A stretch of DNA of 64,000 nt from Myroides indicus (GTDB lineage Bacteria; Bacteroidota; Bacteroidia; Flavobacteriales; Flavobacteriaceae), in the NCBI RefSeq assembly GCF_004364575.1, contig NZ_SOAG01000001.1:59247-123246 (forward strand), read 5' to 3'. The notes under the pieces are model-generated. The model saw only the letters and a program-made list of their open reading frames with translations. It made no database searches and was not told where the DNA came from. Made by a program: the position numbers and the translations under genes. This document shows, in pieces, positions 34,835 through 43,831 of this stretch (position 1 is the first letter of the stretch; every line of letters begins with the position of its first letter).

Positions 34835-37800
34835 TTATATCGTTTGTTTCTCAGATTGCGTCAGATAATATCTGCTTTCTTCATCATCCGGATCCAATGA
34901 AGGACTTACGATGGAAGTTCTTGACATCAGGGAAGAAAAGAAGTGAGGTAATAGCAGAAGTATAGTTACAGTGGACGCAATTAATCCGCCAATAACAGCT
35001 CTGCCTAAAGGAGCTACCTGCTCTGCCCCATCTCCCAATCCCATTGCCATAGGAAGCATACCGGCAAACATTGCCGCAGCTGTCATCAACACCGGTCTTA
35101 GTCTGGAAGAGGCTGCGAGTCTTGCTGCATTAGCAGGCTTGAGTGCCATTTTTTTACGGTAAAACTCTGCCTGATTAATTAATAATACTGCATTGGAAAC
35201 GGATACGCCAAGCGACATAATAATTCCCATATAAGATTGCAGGTTAAGCGTACTGCCTGTTATAAACAAAATAATAAGGCTTCCCGCAATTACGGCAGGT
35301 AATACTGACAAAATGATAAGCGGAACTTTGAAAGATTGGTAATAGGCAGATAACATTAAAAATATAGCAATTATAGCTACTCCTAAACCTGCTAAAAGGC
35401 TTCCTAACGTATCATCCAATAATTGCAAAGTACCTTCTGTCCAAATGGTTGTGCCTCGCGGAGGATCGCCTGCTTCTGCAATCGCTTTTTTAACTGCTGA
35501 AGAAGCTGTTCCCAAATCTTTGCCATATACATTAGCAACTACAGTTACATAACGGTTAGGACCTTTGCGGTTTATTTGCCCCGGAGTAGTAACTCTTCGT
35601 ATGGTTGCAACATCTTCCAATACCGGACGCAAACTACCCTTTTTCAACGGAAGTGACCGTAGCTTTTCTTCAGACTGCATTATCCCTTCAGGTATTTGTA
35701 CCTGAGTTTGAAACACTAAACCAGATTTGGGATCAAGCCAGAGATTTTTATCTGTAAATTGTGTCGATGACGTTGCCGTAACAAGACTTCGCGTAATATC
35801 TTTCATCGTCAGACCAAAATGTCCGGCAAGATCGCGATCAACGTTAATCTCCAAAGTAGGGTAATCAATTGACTCAGCAATACGAACATCTCTCAAATAT
35901 GGTATTTCTTTAAGATTCGCTTCTATTTTTGAAGCATGTGCTAATGCACTTTTGACCTGATTTGCTCCTACTTTAACCTCAATCGGCGTCATTGCCCCTT
36001 GTCCCATAATCTTTTCAGTCAATTCCATAGGCTCAAAATTAAAGGCAACATCCGCGTGTTTTTCACTAAGCATTCTCCTTATATCTTCTTTTAAGTCTTC
36101 TATAGAACCTTCGTAAATATTTTGATTAATAGAGATTTGTAAAATGGCTTCATGCGAAGCGCTGGTAAACAAAAAGATAGGGTTAATAGGAGACCCGGGA
36201 GGCTGCATACCTACATAGGCAGAAGTCATATTCACTCCCTCCTCCGAAACCAGCAATTTAATGTCATCTGTAATTTCTCTGACAATCTGTTCCGTTTTTT
36301 CAATTCTGCTTCCTTGCGGAGCCTGAATGCGCATTTGAAAGTCTCCGTTATTAGAAACCGGCATTACATCCGTACCTACCACCGTTAATAATATACCAGC
36401 TATAATGCCAGCTACCAGAACATATCCGGCAAAAAGAGGCAGAGCTTTGGTTGACCATTTACGCATGCGATAAGAATAATTAACTCTGAATTTTTCAAAA
36501 AAAGCACGTTTCCTAGGGGTATTTGCTTCTCTGTTGTGTTTGGTTTTCATCATCCAATTTGCCAAAATGGGAACAAAAGTCTGAGAAGCCAGAAATGAAG
36601 CGATCATTGCAAAAGCAACCGCCATGGATAAAGGCATAAACATATCTTTAGGAATGCCTGTCATAATAAAAGCAGGCGTAAGCACAGCCAAAATACATAG
36701 CAATATCAATAGCTTAGGAATAGATATTTCAAGTAACGCATCAATTATGGCTCGCTGTTTGGGTTTGCCGAGCTCCATGTGCTGATGTATGTTTTCTATC
36801 GTCACCGTAGCTTCGTCAACCAAAATACCTATTGAAAGAGCAAGACCGCTCAAAGTCATAATATTAATAGTCTGTCCAAAAAGATGCAAAACCGTTACGG
36901 CTGATAAAATAGCAATCGGAATCGTAAATACAACAATAATTGCCCCTCGAATATCACCTAAAAACAACAAAATGACCAAGCCCGTGAAAACTGCCCCTAA
37001 AACACCCTCGTGAATAAGGTTGGAAAGCGAACGCTCAATATACGTGGACTGATCAAATTCATAACTTATTTTGACATCTTCAGGCAATTGATCCTTTAAC
37101 ATCGGAATAGAAGCTTTTAAGTTTTCCACAGCATCCAATGTAGAAGCATCTGCTTTTTTAATAATAGGTAAATAAACCGAACGGCTGCCGTTAATCAAAG
37201 CGTATCCCACTGTTATATCTCCATCGTCCTCCACTTTTGCCACATCTCTAATGTATACAGTCCGGTTATCATTTGTTTTTACCGGAGTATTCATAAACTC
37301 CTCAGGATCTTTCGCTATAGAGTTAATAGGTGCCATCAGATTTTCATCACCTATACGAATATTTCCAGCGGCTGACGGAAGACTGTTTTTAGTAATAGCT
37401 AATGTAATTTCTTCAGGTGTCAATCCATTTGCCTGCATGGCTTCGGGATCTATATTTACTACTATTGAGCGGGAGTTTCCTCCAAACGGAGCCGGAGCGG
37501 TAATTCCCGGTATTTCTGCAAACATAGGTCTGACTCTTGTCAGTACCAAGGTTTTAATTTCATTAACCGACCGCTGGTCGCTTTCAAACACGAGTTGTCC
37601 TACGGGAAGTGAACTTCCGTCAAACCGCACTACCATAGGCGGTACCGCTCCTGCGGGTAAAAAGCCCATAGCCCGGTTGGTAAAAGTAGATACTTCTCCT
37701 GCTGCTTGTGCCATATCCGTTCCCGGATAAAAGGTCAGTTTCATCATTGTCAGCCCCTGCACACTTTTAAAATCGATATTTTGTACTCCGCTGACAAACA

Positions 37801-38014
37801 AAAGTACTTTTTGAAATTCATTTGCCATAAATCCGTCCATGTAGGCGGGAGACAGACCACCATAGGGCATGGCAATGTATATTGCCGGCAATTCTACTTC
37901 CGGAAATATATCTACATTTATTTTTTTTACAGTATTGTAAGAAAAGAAAACTATTGCAAGCACTGCTACCATAATAGCAATTGGTTTCCTTAATGCAAAT
38001 CTTATCAGGTTCAT
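34835..38014 (-). CDS. RND efflux permease (AcrB superfamily)
   Basis: A 1059-residue inner-membrane, proton-driven pump. The start is the ATG at 38012-38014 (MNLIRFALRKPIAIM); the codon two before is TTG. It begins with the typical N-terminal helix and the periplasmic VDIFPEVELP start. It has two large porter regions (about 40-330 and 570-860) and the TM core with SIGILVDEATVTIENIHQHM in TM4. Compared with AcrB-type pumps the classic GAAFVLIIL-type motif varies. It is 9 bp after the outer-membrane gene and is the second gene of a five-gene operon. Confidence 0.93.
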   Translation of the reverse strand: MNLIRFALRKPIAIMVAVLAIVFFSYNTVKKINVDIFPEVELPAIYIAMPYGGLSPAYMDGFMANEFQKVLLFVSGVQNIDFKSVQGLTMMKLTFYPGTDMAQAAGEVSTFTNRAMGFLPAGAVPPMVVRFDGSSLPVGQLVFESDQRSVNEIKTLVLTRVRPMFAEIPGITAPAPFGGNSRSIVVNIDPEAMQANGLTPEEITLAITKNSLPSAAGNIRIGDENLMAPINSIAKDPEEFMNTPVKTNDNRTVYIRDVAKVEDDGDITVGYALINGSRSVYLPIIKKADASTLDAVENLKASIPMLKDQLPEDVKISYEFDQSTYIERSLSNLIHEGVLGAVFTGLVILLFLGDIRGAIIVVFTIPIAILSAVTVLHLFGQTINIMTLSGLALSIGILVDEATVTIENIHQHMELGKPKQRAIIDALLEISIPKLLILLCILAVLTPAFIMTGIPKDMFMPLSMAVAFAMIASFLASQTFVPILANWMMKTKHNREANTPRKRAFFEKFRVNYSYRMRKWSTKALPLFAGYVLVAGIIAGILLTVVGTDVMPVSNNGDFQMRIQAPQGSRIEKTEQIVREITDDIKLLVSEEGVNMTSAYVGMQPPGSPINPIFLFTSASHEAILQISINQNIYEGSIEDLKEDIRRMLSEKHADVAFNFEPMELTEKIMGQGAMTPIEVKVGANQVKSALAHASKIEANLKEIPYLRDVRIAESIDYPTLEINVDRDLAGHFGLTMKDITRSLVTATSSTQFTDKNLWLDPKSGLVFQTQVQIPEGIMQSEEKLRSLPLKKGSLRPVLEDVATIRRVTTPGQINRKGPNRYVTVVANVYGKDLGTASSAVKKAIAEAGDPPRGTTIWTEGTLQLLDDTLGSLLAGLGVAIIAIFLMLSAYYQSFKVPLIILSVLPAVIAGSLIILFITGSTLNLQSYMGIIMSLGVSVSNAVLLINQAEFYRKKMALKPANAARLAASSRLRPVLMTAAAMFAGMLPMAMGLGDGAEQVAPLGRAVIGGLIASTVTILLLLPHFFSSLMSRTSIVSPSLDPDDEESRYYLTQSEKQTI

Positions 38015-38023
38015 ATGCAATAA

Positions 38024-39409
38024 TTAAAGATTGTTAAATAAAAAATTGAAATCGGCAGTCAATTCTGCTTCATAAGCAAGTAAAAGCCAATACTCGCGAG
38101 AAGCTTCAATATGTGTGTTTTCTGCTTGTTCCAGTAAAATACGAATCTGCAACAGTTCGCTTAGCCCTATTAAACCGCTTTTATACCTTGCCAAATACAT
38201 TTCATAAGCATCTTGTGATTGTACTACGGCAAGTCTTGTTTTTTGTAATTGCAGATATTGCTGTTTGATTTTTGTCTGAGAAGCAGATAAATCTGCCTGC
38301 ATAGCCTGTTCATACTGTGTTTGAAGCAGTTTAATACTTTCGGCTTCTTTAAAAAGTTGATTTCCCTTTATAACGTTCGTCCGTAAATTGGTAATGTTCC
38401 AGGTGATACCGATACCAGCCAAAAAATTGCTGCTCGTATTATTGAATCCGTCTTTCCAAACACCTGATACGGTTCCATTAGAATCAATACCAGTTCCTCG
38501 GTATGCATATCCTCCCAATAAGCTAATTGTTGGCAGTGAAGCTCTTTTTTGTTCCTGACCACTTAATAAATAATATTCAGATTGTTTGTCTAGCATATCC
38601 AGCGCAGGATGTGCGATGTCTATCTTTGTTTCAGACTCTAAATTTTGTGCCGAAGGAATAACAAACCGCTCAATGGAATTTGTATAATCAATATTTTGAT
38701 CACCATATAGTTCTATGAGTTTTATGAGCGATGCTTTTTTAACTCCCTCCCATTTATCGTATTCACTCATTGCTTGTATATAAGATGATGAAGCTAACAG
38801 GCTATCTGCTGCCGGTTTTAATCCGGATATAGATAACCCCGAGGTTATTTTGCGTATATCATCTAACCGTTCTGCATTTTTTTCCGTCCAGTTCAGTTTG
38901 GCTTCGTTATATAAGAGGCTAATATATCTTTCTGATAACGTTTTTTTCAAATGCAGTAAATAAGCTTCCTTTTCACTTACTGATTTATTATACAAAGCTC
39001 CTGCTGCTTTTTTCTGTTTATTCAACTTGCCGAAAGAAAAAAGTTCCCATTCAACAGTTGCAGAAGCATAACTATTAGCAGCTACAGAACTACCATCAAG
39101 TCCCGATAACGAGCCGCTGACATTAAAAATTCCGGGTTGAGAGAAAAATGCCCCCGAACTTCCTTCATAAGTACCATACGTATTTTGTGCTTGTGCTTTT
39201 ACTTGTGGAAGTGCGCTACTCTTAACTGCTTTTTCATTTAATTTAGCAGCATCAATTGCTGACGTTTTAGAACTGATTCCCGGATACTTCTCTTCTACCT
39301 GGGTCCATAAATCACCCAAAGTATTTTGTTTTTGTTGCTGGGCATATAGCGGAAATGCCACAACAATAGCAAACCACAGCAAAGTAGTTGCTACAATATG
39401 TTTATTCAT
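38024..39409 (-). CDS. TolC-family outer-membrane efflux channel
   Basis: A 461-residue outer-membrane factor with a signal peptide (VATTLLWFAIVVAFPLYAQQ, cleavage after YA). Two helical-hairpin repeats typical of the OEP family follow: NEKAVKSSALPQVKAQAQ and a C-terminal GLSELLQIRILLEQAENTHIEASREYWLLLAYEAELT. It forms the exit duct for the RND pump. It is the first gene of the operon, and the 107 bp before it should hold the promoter. Confidence 0.92.
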   Translation of the reverse strand: MNKHIVATTLLWFAIVVAFPLYAQQQKQNTLGDLWTQVEEKYPGISSKTSAIDAAKLNEKAVKSSALPQVKAQAQNTYGTYEGSSGAFFSQPGIFNVSGSLSGLDGSSVAANSYASATVEWELFSFGKLNKQKKAAGALYNKSVSEKEAYLLHLKKTLSERYISLLYNEAKLNWTEKNAERLDDIRKITSGLSISGLKPAADSLLASSSYIQAMSEYDKWEGVKKASLIKLIELYGDQNIDYTNSIERFVIPSAQNLESETKIDIAHPALDMLDKQSEYYLLSGQEQKRASLPTISLLGGYAYRGTGIDSNGTVSGVWKDGFNNTSSNFLAGIGITWNITNLRTNVIKGNQLFKEAESIKLLQTQYEQAMQADLSASQTKIKQQYLQLQKTRLAVVQSQDAYEMYLARYKSGLIGLSELLQIRILLEQAENTHIEASREYWLLLAYEAELTADFNFLFNNL

Positions 39410-39515
39410 ATTATTGTAGAATTTTTGAAAAGATCACAACGTGACCTAAGATTATTTTTGAATAAAAACAATAGAAATTTCACCTGTCAGGTACTCTTGA
39501 CCAGCAGGTTAAAAA

Positions 39516-39938
39516 TTAATGTGAGAAGTAGATAATAAGTTTTCTGTATTCCAAAAAGATAGGAATAGAATTTCGGATTTTTCTGCTGCCTGAATAAAGG
39601 GGGTGTTTATTTTCTTTATTTGCAGGAAAAAGACCCCCCAACAGAAAAAGAAAAGAAACAGTAAAGATAGCAACAGGCAGTAAATCTTGTGCATCAAAAG
39701 AGTTTTTTTGAATAATTTGTGCATCAGCCAAATCAATTTCAGCACATCTGTCACTGTTAGTTACTGAAAAATCTAAATGTCCTTTAGCAAAACTCTGTGC
39801 CGTATTTGTGGGTATTCCCACTAAAGTTTTAATACTGCTTTTAACTACACACGATGAAAGAAGTACCACAAGCACAGCAGCCAATACAAACAAGTATCGC
39901 TTAAAATTCATGGCTATATTTGGTTTAGTTCTATTCAT
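39516..39938 (-). CDS. Small putative membrane or lipoprotein of unknown function
   Basis: A 140-residue product. The N-terminal hydrophobic stretch YLFVLAAVLVVLLSSC reads as a signal with a Cys that could be lipidated, and a second hydrophobic stretch FTVSFLFLLGGLFPANK follows near residue 95. A start at 39911 (MNFKRYLF) is as likely as the one used. No motif is recognised. It stands alone between the OEP gene and the YgaP-like gene. Confidence 0.5.
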   Translation of the reverse strand: MNRTKPNIAMNFKRYLFVLAAVLVVLLSSCVVKSSIKTLVGIPTNTAQSFAKGHLDFSVTNSDRCAEIDLADAQIIQKNSFDAQDLLPVAIFTVSFLFLLGGLFPANKENKHPLYSGSRKIRNSIPIFLEYRKLIIYFSH

Positions 39939-40062
39939 CAGTTTGCTAAAATAGTTTTATTTCAGAGAGAGTCCAAGAGATAGAGTTTGTTTTATGACTT
40001 TTTAACACAAACCGGCTTAATTAGTAACGGCAAATAGGTGCTCTCTCTTATTTTTCAACAAT

Positions 40063-40269
40063 TTATCGTCTGCGTTTTTGACTTCGGTTTGGAACTGAAC
40101 AATTATTTTCTGCGCAAGTTCCTTTATTCAAAAAGGTTAACAGCATAAGCAATCCTCCCATAATTACAATATATACCTGGCTTTCTTTTATCCCCATCAC
40201 AATAAATAAAATTCCAAATGCCAGTTTAATGTATCCCATCAGAGGAAAGTGCTTTAAATAATTATACAT
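40063..40269 (-). CDS. YgaP-like (DUF2892) small membrane protein
   Basis: A 68-residue protein with two close hydrophobic segments (YIKLAFGILFIVMGI and VYIVIMGGLLMLLTFLN) and a C-terminal TCAENNCS. This is the short membrane domain seen in YgaP-type proteins and alone in Bacteroidetes sulfur or stress operons. It is the last gene of a three-gene set with OsmC-like and rhodanese genes, 53 bp from OsmC. A second DUF2892 protein ends the divergent RND operon. Confidence 0.75.
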   Translation of the reverse strand: MYNYLKHFPLMGYIKLAFGILFIVMGIKESQVYIVIMGGLLMLLTFLNKGTCAENNCSVPNRSQKRRR

Positions 40270-40322
40270 AAAAATATCTTTTTTATTAGTTTTACTTTAT
40301 TACTACGTGTTAACGAAAGAAA

Positions 40323-40754
40323 CTATATAACTTCAGGAGTTAAAATGATTTCGGTTCTCATTGAGTTCGTTACCAAACAATGTTCTTTTGTCTTTTCCAA
40401 TATACGCAGCATCCGATCTTTTTTTTCTAAATCTGCAAGCTTTACTTTTGGAAAAATCTCTGCCTGAGTAATCCTGTACTTGTTATCCACAAGCTCTAAT
40501 TTTATATTTGTCTTACATTCAAAATGTTCAAATAGTATTTTAGAATTTTCCGCAATTGCTAAAAACGTAGTCATAAAACAACTGCTGATAGCTGCTGCAT
40601 AAAAATGCTCCGGCGACCAAATATCTGCTATTCCATTAGGGAATTCCGGGGGAGTAGCACACTCAATAACCTGACTTAATACAGGCGAAGAAACTTCTCC
40701 CGTTCTTCCTTCTTTCCACTTTAAATTAACCTGATATAGATGTTCCTGTGACAT
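40323..40754 (-). CDS. OsmC-like peroxiredoxin
   Basis: A 143-residue protein of the OsmC/Ohr class with the two conserved cysteines, in ISSCFMTTFLAIAEN (near 77) and KEHCLVTNSM (near 127), that reduce organic hydroperoxides or persulfides. It starts with SQEHLYQVNLKWKEGRTGEV. It is 11 bp from the rhodanese gene. With rhodanese and DUF2892 neighbours, handling of reactive sulfur or oxidants at the membrane is plausible. Confidence 0.88.
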   Translation of the reverse strand: MSQEHLYQVNLKWKEGRTGEVSSPVLSQVIECATPPEFPNGIADIWSPEHFYAAAISSCFMTTFLAIAENSKILFEHFECKTNIKLELVDNKYRITQAEIFPKVKLADLEKKDRMLRILEKTKEHCLVTNSMRTEIILTPEVI

Positions 40755-40765
40755 AGTCTCTTTTT

Positions 40766-41089
40766 TTATTGTTTACTTAATATAGCCTGAACATTTTTCC
40801 AAGTTCTTCCATTTGTAACATTCTGAATACCATTCTGCTCTAAAATTCGCTTTGCCTGAGCACTTCTGGCACCGCTTTTACAAAAGACAACAATATTTTT
40901 TTGGTCTTTAAATTTAAAGAGCTCGTTTCTTAAATTCCCTAATGGAATATTAACAGCTCCTTTTACACTTCCTAAAGAAAATTCGCCGGACGTGCGTACA
41001 TCAACTAAAAAAGATTCTCTGCTTATAACTTTTTCCAACTGTTCTCCTTGAGATGATACACTGAATATTTTTTTAAATATGTTTAACAT
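40766..41089 (-). CDS. Single-domain rhodanese-like sulfurtransferase
   Basis: A 107-residue rhodanese fold. FLVDVRTSGEFSLGSVKGAVNIPLGN is the N-terminal signature, and VVFCKSGARSAQAKRIL carries the catalytic Cys. It may move sulfane sulfur between carriers. It is the first gene of the minus-strand operon, divergent from an RND efflux operon. The intergenic region carries two GTAAC-N4-GTTAC sites. Confidence 0.93.
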   Translation of the reverse strand: MLNIFKKIFSVSSQGEQLEKVISRESFLVDVRTSGEFSLGSVKGAVNIPLGNLRNELFKFKDQKNIVVFCKSGARSAQAKRILEQNGIQNVTNGRTWKNVQAILSKQ

Positions 41090-41190
41090 GGCTATACTAA
41101 TTACTAATATAATGGTAATTTGGATGGTTTTGTTTTATACCACCCTTTTAAATTTCACTGTAAAATTACTCCGTTTATCCAAAGCGCAAT

Positions 41191-41204
41191 GTAACTTAAG
41201 TTAC
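41191..41204. promoter_or_regulatory. Crp/Fnr-like palindrome, site 1
   Basis: GTAAC-TTAA-GTTAC is perfectly symmetric. It lies in the divergent region between the rhodanese and RND operons, and a Crp/Fnr-family gene ends 6.5 kb further on. Confidence 0.6.
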
Positions 41205-41234
41205 TTAAGGCTCATTTTTATTATTATTCCTTCT

Positions 41235-41248
41235 GTAACTGATGTTAC
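41235..41248. promoter_or_regulatory. Crp/Fnr-like palindrome, site 2
   Basis: GTAAC-TGAT-GTTAC has the same half-sites as site 1 with centres 44 bp apart, about four helical turns, so both would face the same side of the DNA. It lies 56 bp before the RND operon start. Confidence 0.6.
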
Positions 41249-41303
41249 TGTACATTCAAATCGCTTATCGGAATTTTGTATCAGAAATTAAACTTATGCA
41301 GTC

Positions 41304-42614
41304 ATGAATACAAAATTTCCCAACCTTATTGTTTTTATATTGTTTAGTATGGGAAGCATTTTTGCTCAACAGCCTCTACAACTTCACGAAGCTATTTCAA
41401 AAATGAAAGAAAACAACACCCAACTCAAAGTTCAGCAACAGGAAATTGATTTTTCACGAGCAGAACTTGCGGGCACGCTTTCTGGTTTTCTTCCCAAAAT
41501 ATCATTAAGCCACTCAGGTTTTTACACAAATGATCCGCTCAATTCATTTGGTTTTAAATTACAGCAAAAAGTAGTTACGCAAGCTGATTTCAATCCTGTT
41601 TTATTGAATAATCCGAATGAAATGTATCATTTCAATACTAAGCTTTCTGTTCAGCAGCCTGTTTTAAATTTTGATGTTTTTTCGGCTCAGAAAGCACTTA
41701 AAGAAAAAATAAAAGCAACAGAATACCAAAAACAGTTTGCAGAAGCAATACTTACCGTTGAGATAAAAAATACTTATACGAACCTGCAATTTTTGTATGA
41801 AGCTAAAGCAGCCATTCAAAAAGGCATTTTGGCATATCAGGAAGTTTTAAGAAACACTCAAAACATGGAAAATCAAGGCTATGCAAAACCTTCTGACGTG
41901 CTGATGGTACAGGTTGGGTTAACCGAAGTTCAAAACAAGGAAATCGAAATCGACAATAACATTTCCAATTTATCCGATTATTTATCCTGGTTAATGGGAA
42001 AAGATGCTGCCAATATATATATCCCAACCGAAAAATTAGTTCAAAATGTGGTACTAAATGAATACTTGGATTTTTCTGAAGAGCGAGCGGATATTTTGGC
42101 GATGAAATCGGGACTGGGAGCACAAAAAAAAATAATGTCAATGAGTAAAAAAGGATTGCTCCCGAGATTAAATGCTTTTGGAGAATTCAATTATAACGAT
42201 AAAGATATTGTTGGATTCGGAGCTAATGGATTTATGGTAGGCATTTCACTTTCATGGGACATTTTTGACGGAAATACAACATTTAATAAAATAAGGCAGA
42301 ACAAAATTACAGTCAAAAAAGCCGAAACCGAAATGCAATTATATATAGAAAAACAACAACTCGAACTGCAAAAAGCAAAACGGGATTTAGTTTCCAATCA
42401 ATCTAAAATTCAGTTAGCCAAAACAGCCAAACAACAAGCAGAAGAAACCTTGCGAATCCTGGAAAACCGATATAATCAGGGGTTAGAAAAAACGTCTGAT
42501 GTATTGATTTCTCAAGCAACCGATCTCGAAAAACAGGTCAATTATCTCGCAGCAGTAAAAGACTATAATCTGTCTGCCATTCAAATCGAATTTTTAACGC
42601 AGTCAACAAACTAA
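41304..42614 (+). CDS. TolC-family outer-membrane channel, second RND operon
   Basis: A 436-residue outer-membrane factor with signal (LIVFILFSMGSIFAQQP). Its helical hairpins are visible in NNTQLKVQQQEIDFSRAELAGTLSGFLPKISL and the Lys/Gln-rich coiled coil KQQLELQKAKRDLVSNQSKIQ. It is the first gene of an operon with MFP, RND, a PII-like gene and a DUF2892 gene. It is read away from the rhodanese operon and is likely under the palindromic sites upstream. Confidence 0.92.
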   Translation: MNTKFPNLIVFILFSMGSIFAQQPLQLHEAISKMKENNTQLKVQQQEIDFSRAELAGTLSGFLPKISLSHSGFYTNDPLNSFGFKLQQKVVTQADFNPVLLNNPNEMYHFNTKLSVQQPVLNFDVFSAQKALKEKIKATEYQKQFAEAILTVEIKNTYTNLQFLYEAKAAIQKGILAYQEVLRNTQNMENQGYAKPSDVLMVQVGLTEVQNKEIEIDNNISNLSDYLSWLMGKDAANIYIPTEKLVQNVVLNEYLDFSEERADILAMKSGLGAQKKIMSMSKKGLLPRLNAFGEFNYNDKDIVGFGANGFMVGISLSWDIFDGNTTFNKIRQNKITVKKAETEMQLYIEKQQLELQKAKRDLVSNQSKIQLAKTAKQQAEETLRILENRYNQGLEKTSDVLISQATDLEKQVNYLAAVKDYNLSAIQIEFLTQSTN

Positions 42615-42722
42615 AGCTATATACAAAGTGAAATCGCCAATAAAATAAAGTTGGTTGCAAACAAACACTAATAAAAATAAAGCGATTTCATATCACCTTT
42701 ACAAAGCAATAAACATTTAGAT

Positions 42723-43805
42723 ATGAAAAAAATAATAATATCAATAGCCTTTATTTCACTTATAGGACTTACAGCGTCCTGTTCCAAAAACAAGGAAAAA
42801 GCGATCGACAAACTTCCCGTTATTTCAGTAACCATCAATAAAACAGCGCCAAGCAATTCTGTAAAATACATAGAGGCAAGTGGAAAAATCGAAGCAGAAA
42901 GCAGTGCAAATATTTCTACAAGAATGATGGGATACGTTACTTCCATAGAAGTAAAAACAGGACAAACGGTAAGCAAAGGTCAGCTTTTGGCAACTATTAG
43001 CAGCAGTGATTTACAAGCTAAAAAAGCACAGGCGGATGCAGGAGTAAATCAGGCTACGGCTTTTTACAACAGTGCAAAAGGAGATTACGAGCGCTTTGTG
43101 GTTTTGTTTTCTCAAAACAGTGCTTCCCAAAAAGAAATGGATGATATAACAATGCATTTTGAAATGGCAAAAGCAAGTTTGGAAACAGCCAAACAGACGA
43201 GAAACGAAGTAATGGCTCAATTTTCTTATACCAATATTACAGCTCCGTTTTCCGGAACAGTTACGGGTACTTTTGTTAAACAAGGAGATCTGGCAAATCC
43301 CGGAATGCCGCTTATAGCCGTAGAGGGAACCTCAAAAATGCAAGCCGTGGTAATAGTTTCGGAAAGTGAAATCTCCCACATCAAAAACGGAATAGCAGCA
43401 ACTGTAAATATCAAGTCTTTGGACAAAACCACAACAGGAAAAGTAGCTGAAATAAGTACTTCTGCCCAAAACACAGGCGGGCAATATATCGTAAAAATAG
43501 ACTTAGACAAATCGGAGGATATATTATCAGGAATGTTTGTAAATGCTGTTTTTCCGATGGATAAAACGGAAGTCAAAACCTCAAGTAAATTAGTTTTAAT
43601 TCCACAGGAGGCAATTATCACACAAGGACAGCTCAAAGGAATTTACGTCATAAATGATGATAATACAGCTATTTTAAGATGGCTGCGCTTAGGAAAAAAA
43701 TACGGAAACGATATTGAAGTGTTATCGGGACTTGCTGCGGGAGAAAAATATGTCATAAAAGCTGACGGAAGATTGTTTAACGGAGCAAAGGTTAATGTGC
43801 AGTAA
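42723..43805 (+). CDS. RND membrane-fusion protein, second RND operon
   Basis: A 360-residue periplasmic adaptor. The N-terminal lipoprotein signal (IISIAFISLIGLTASCSK) is followed by a barrel-sandwich domain (GYVTSIEVKTGQTVSKGQLLATISSSD), a coiled-coil hairpin, the matching half TNITAPFSGTVTGTFVKQGDLANPG, and a beta-barrel domain. It lies 108 bp after the OEP gene and 26 bp before the pump. Confidence 0.93.
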   Translation: MKKIIISIAFISLIGLTASCSKNKEKAIDKLPVISVTINKTAPSNSVKYIEASGKIEAESSANISTRMMGYVTSIEVKTGQTVSKGQLLATISSSDLQAKKAQADAGVNQATAFYNSAKGDYERFVVLFSQNSASQKEMDDITMHFEMAKASLETAKQTRNEVMAQFSYTNITAPFSGTVTGTFVKQGDLANPGMPLIAVEGTSKMQAVVIVSESEISHIKNGIAATVNIKSLDKTTTGKVAEISTSAQNTGGQYIVKIDLDKSEDILSGMFVNAVFPMDKTEVKTSSKLVLIPQEAIITQGQLKGIYVINDDNTAILRWLRLGKKYGNDIEVLSGLAAGEKYVIKADGRLFNGAKVNVQ

Positions 43806-43831
43806 GACTATTCATTTTAAAAATTAAAAAA

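Noticed and set aside
41079..41291. 70-codon + strand frame upstream of the RND operon
   Set aside because: It overlaps the rhodanese start and the two regulatory palindromes, and has no motif.
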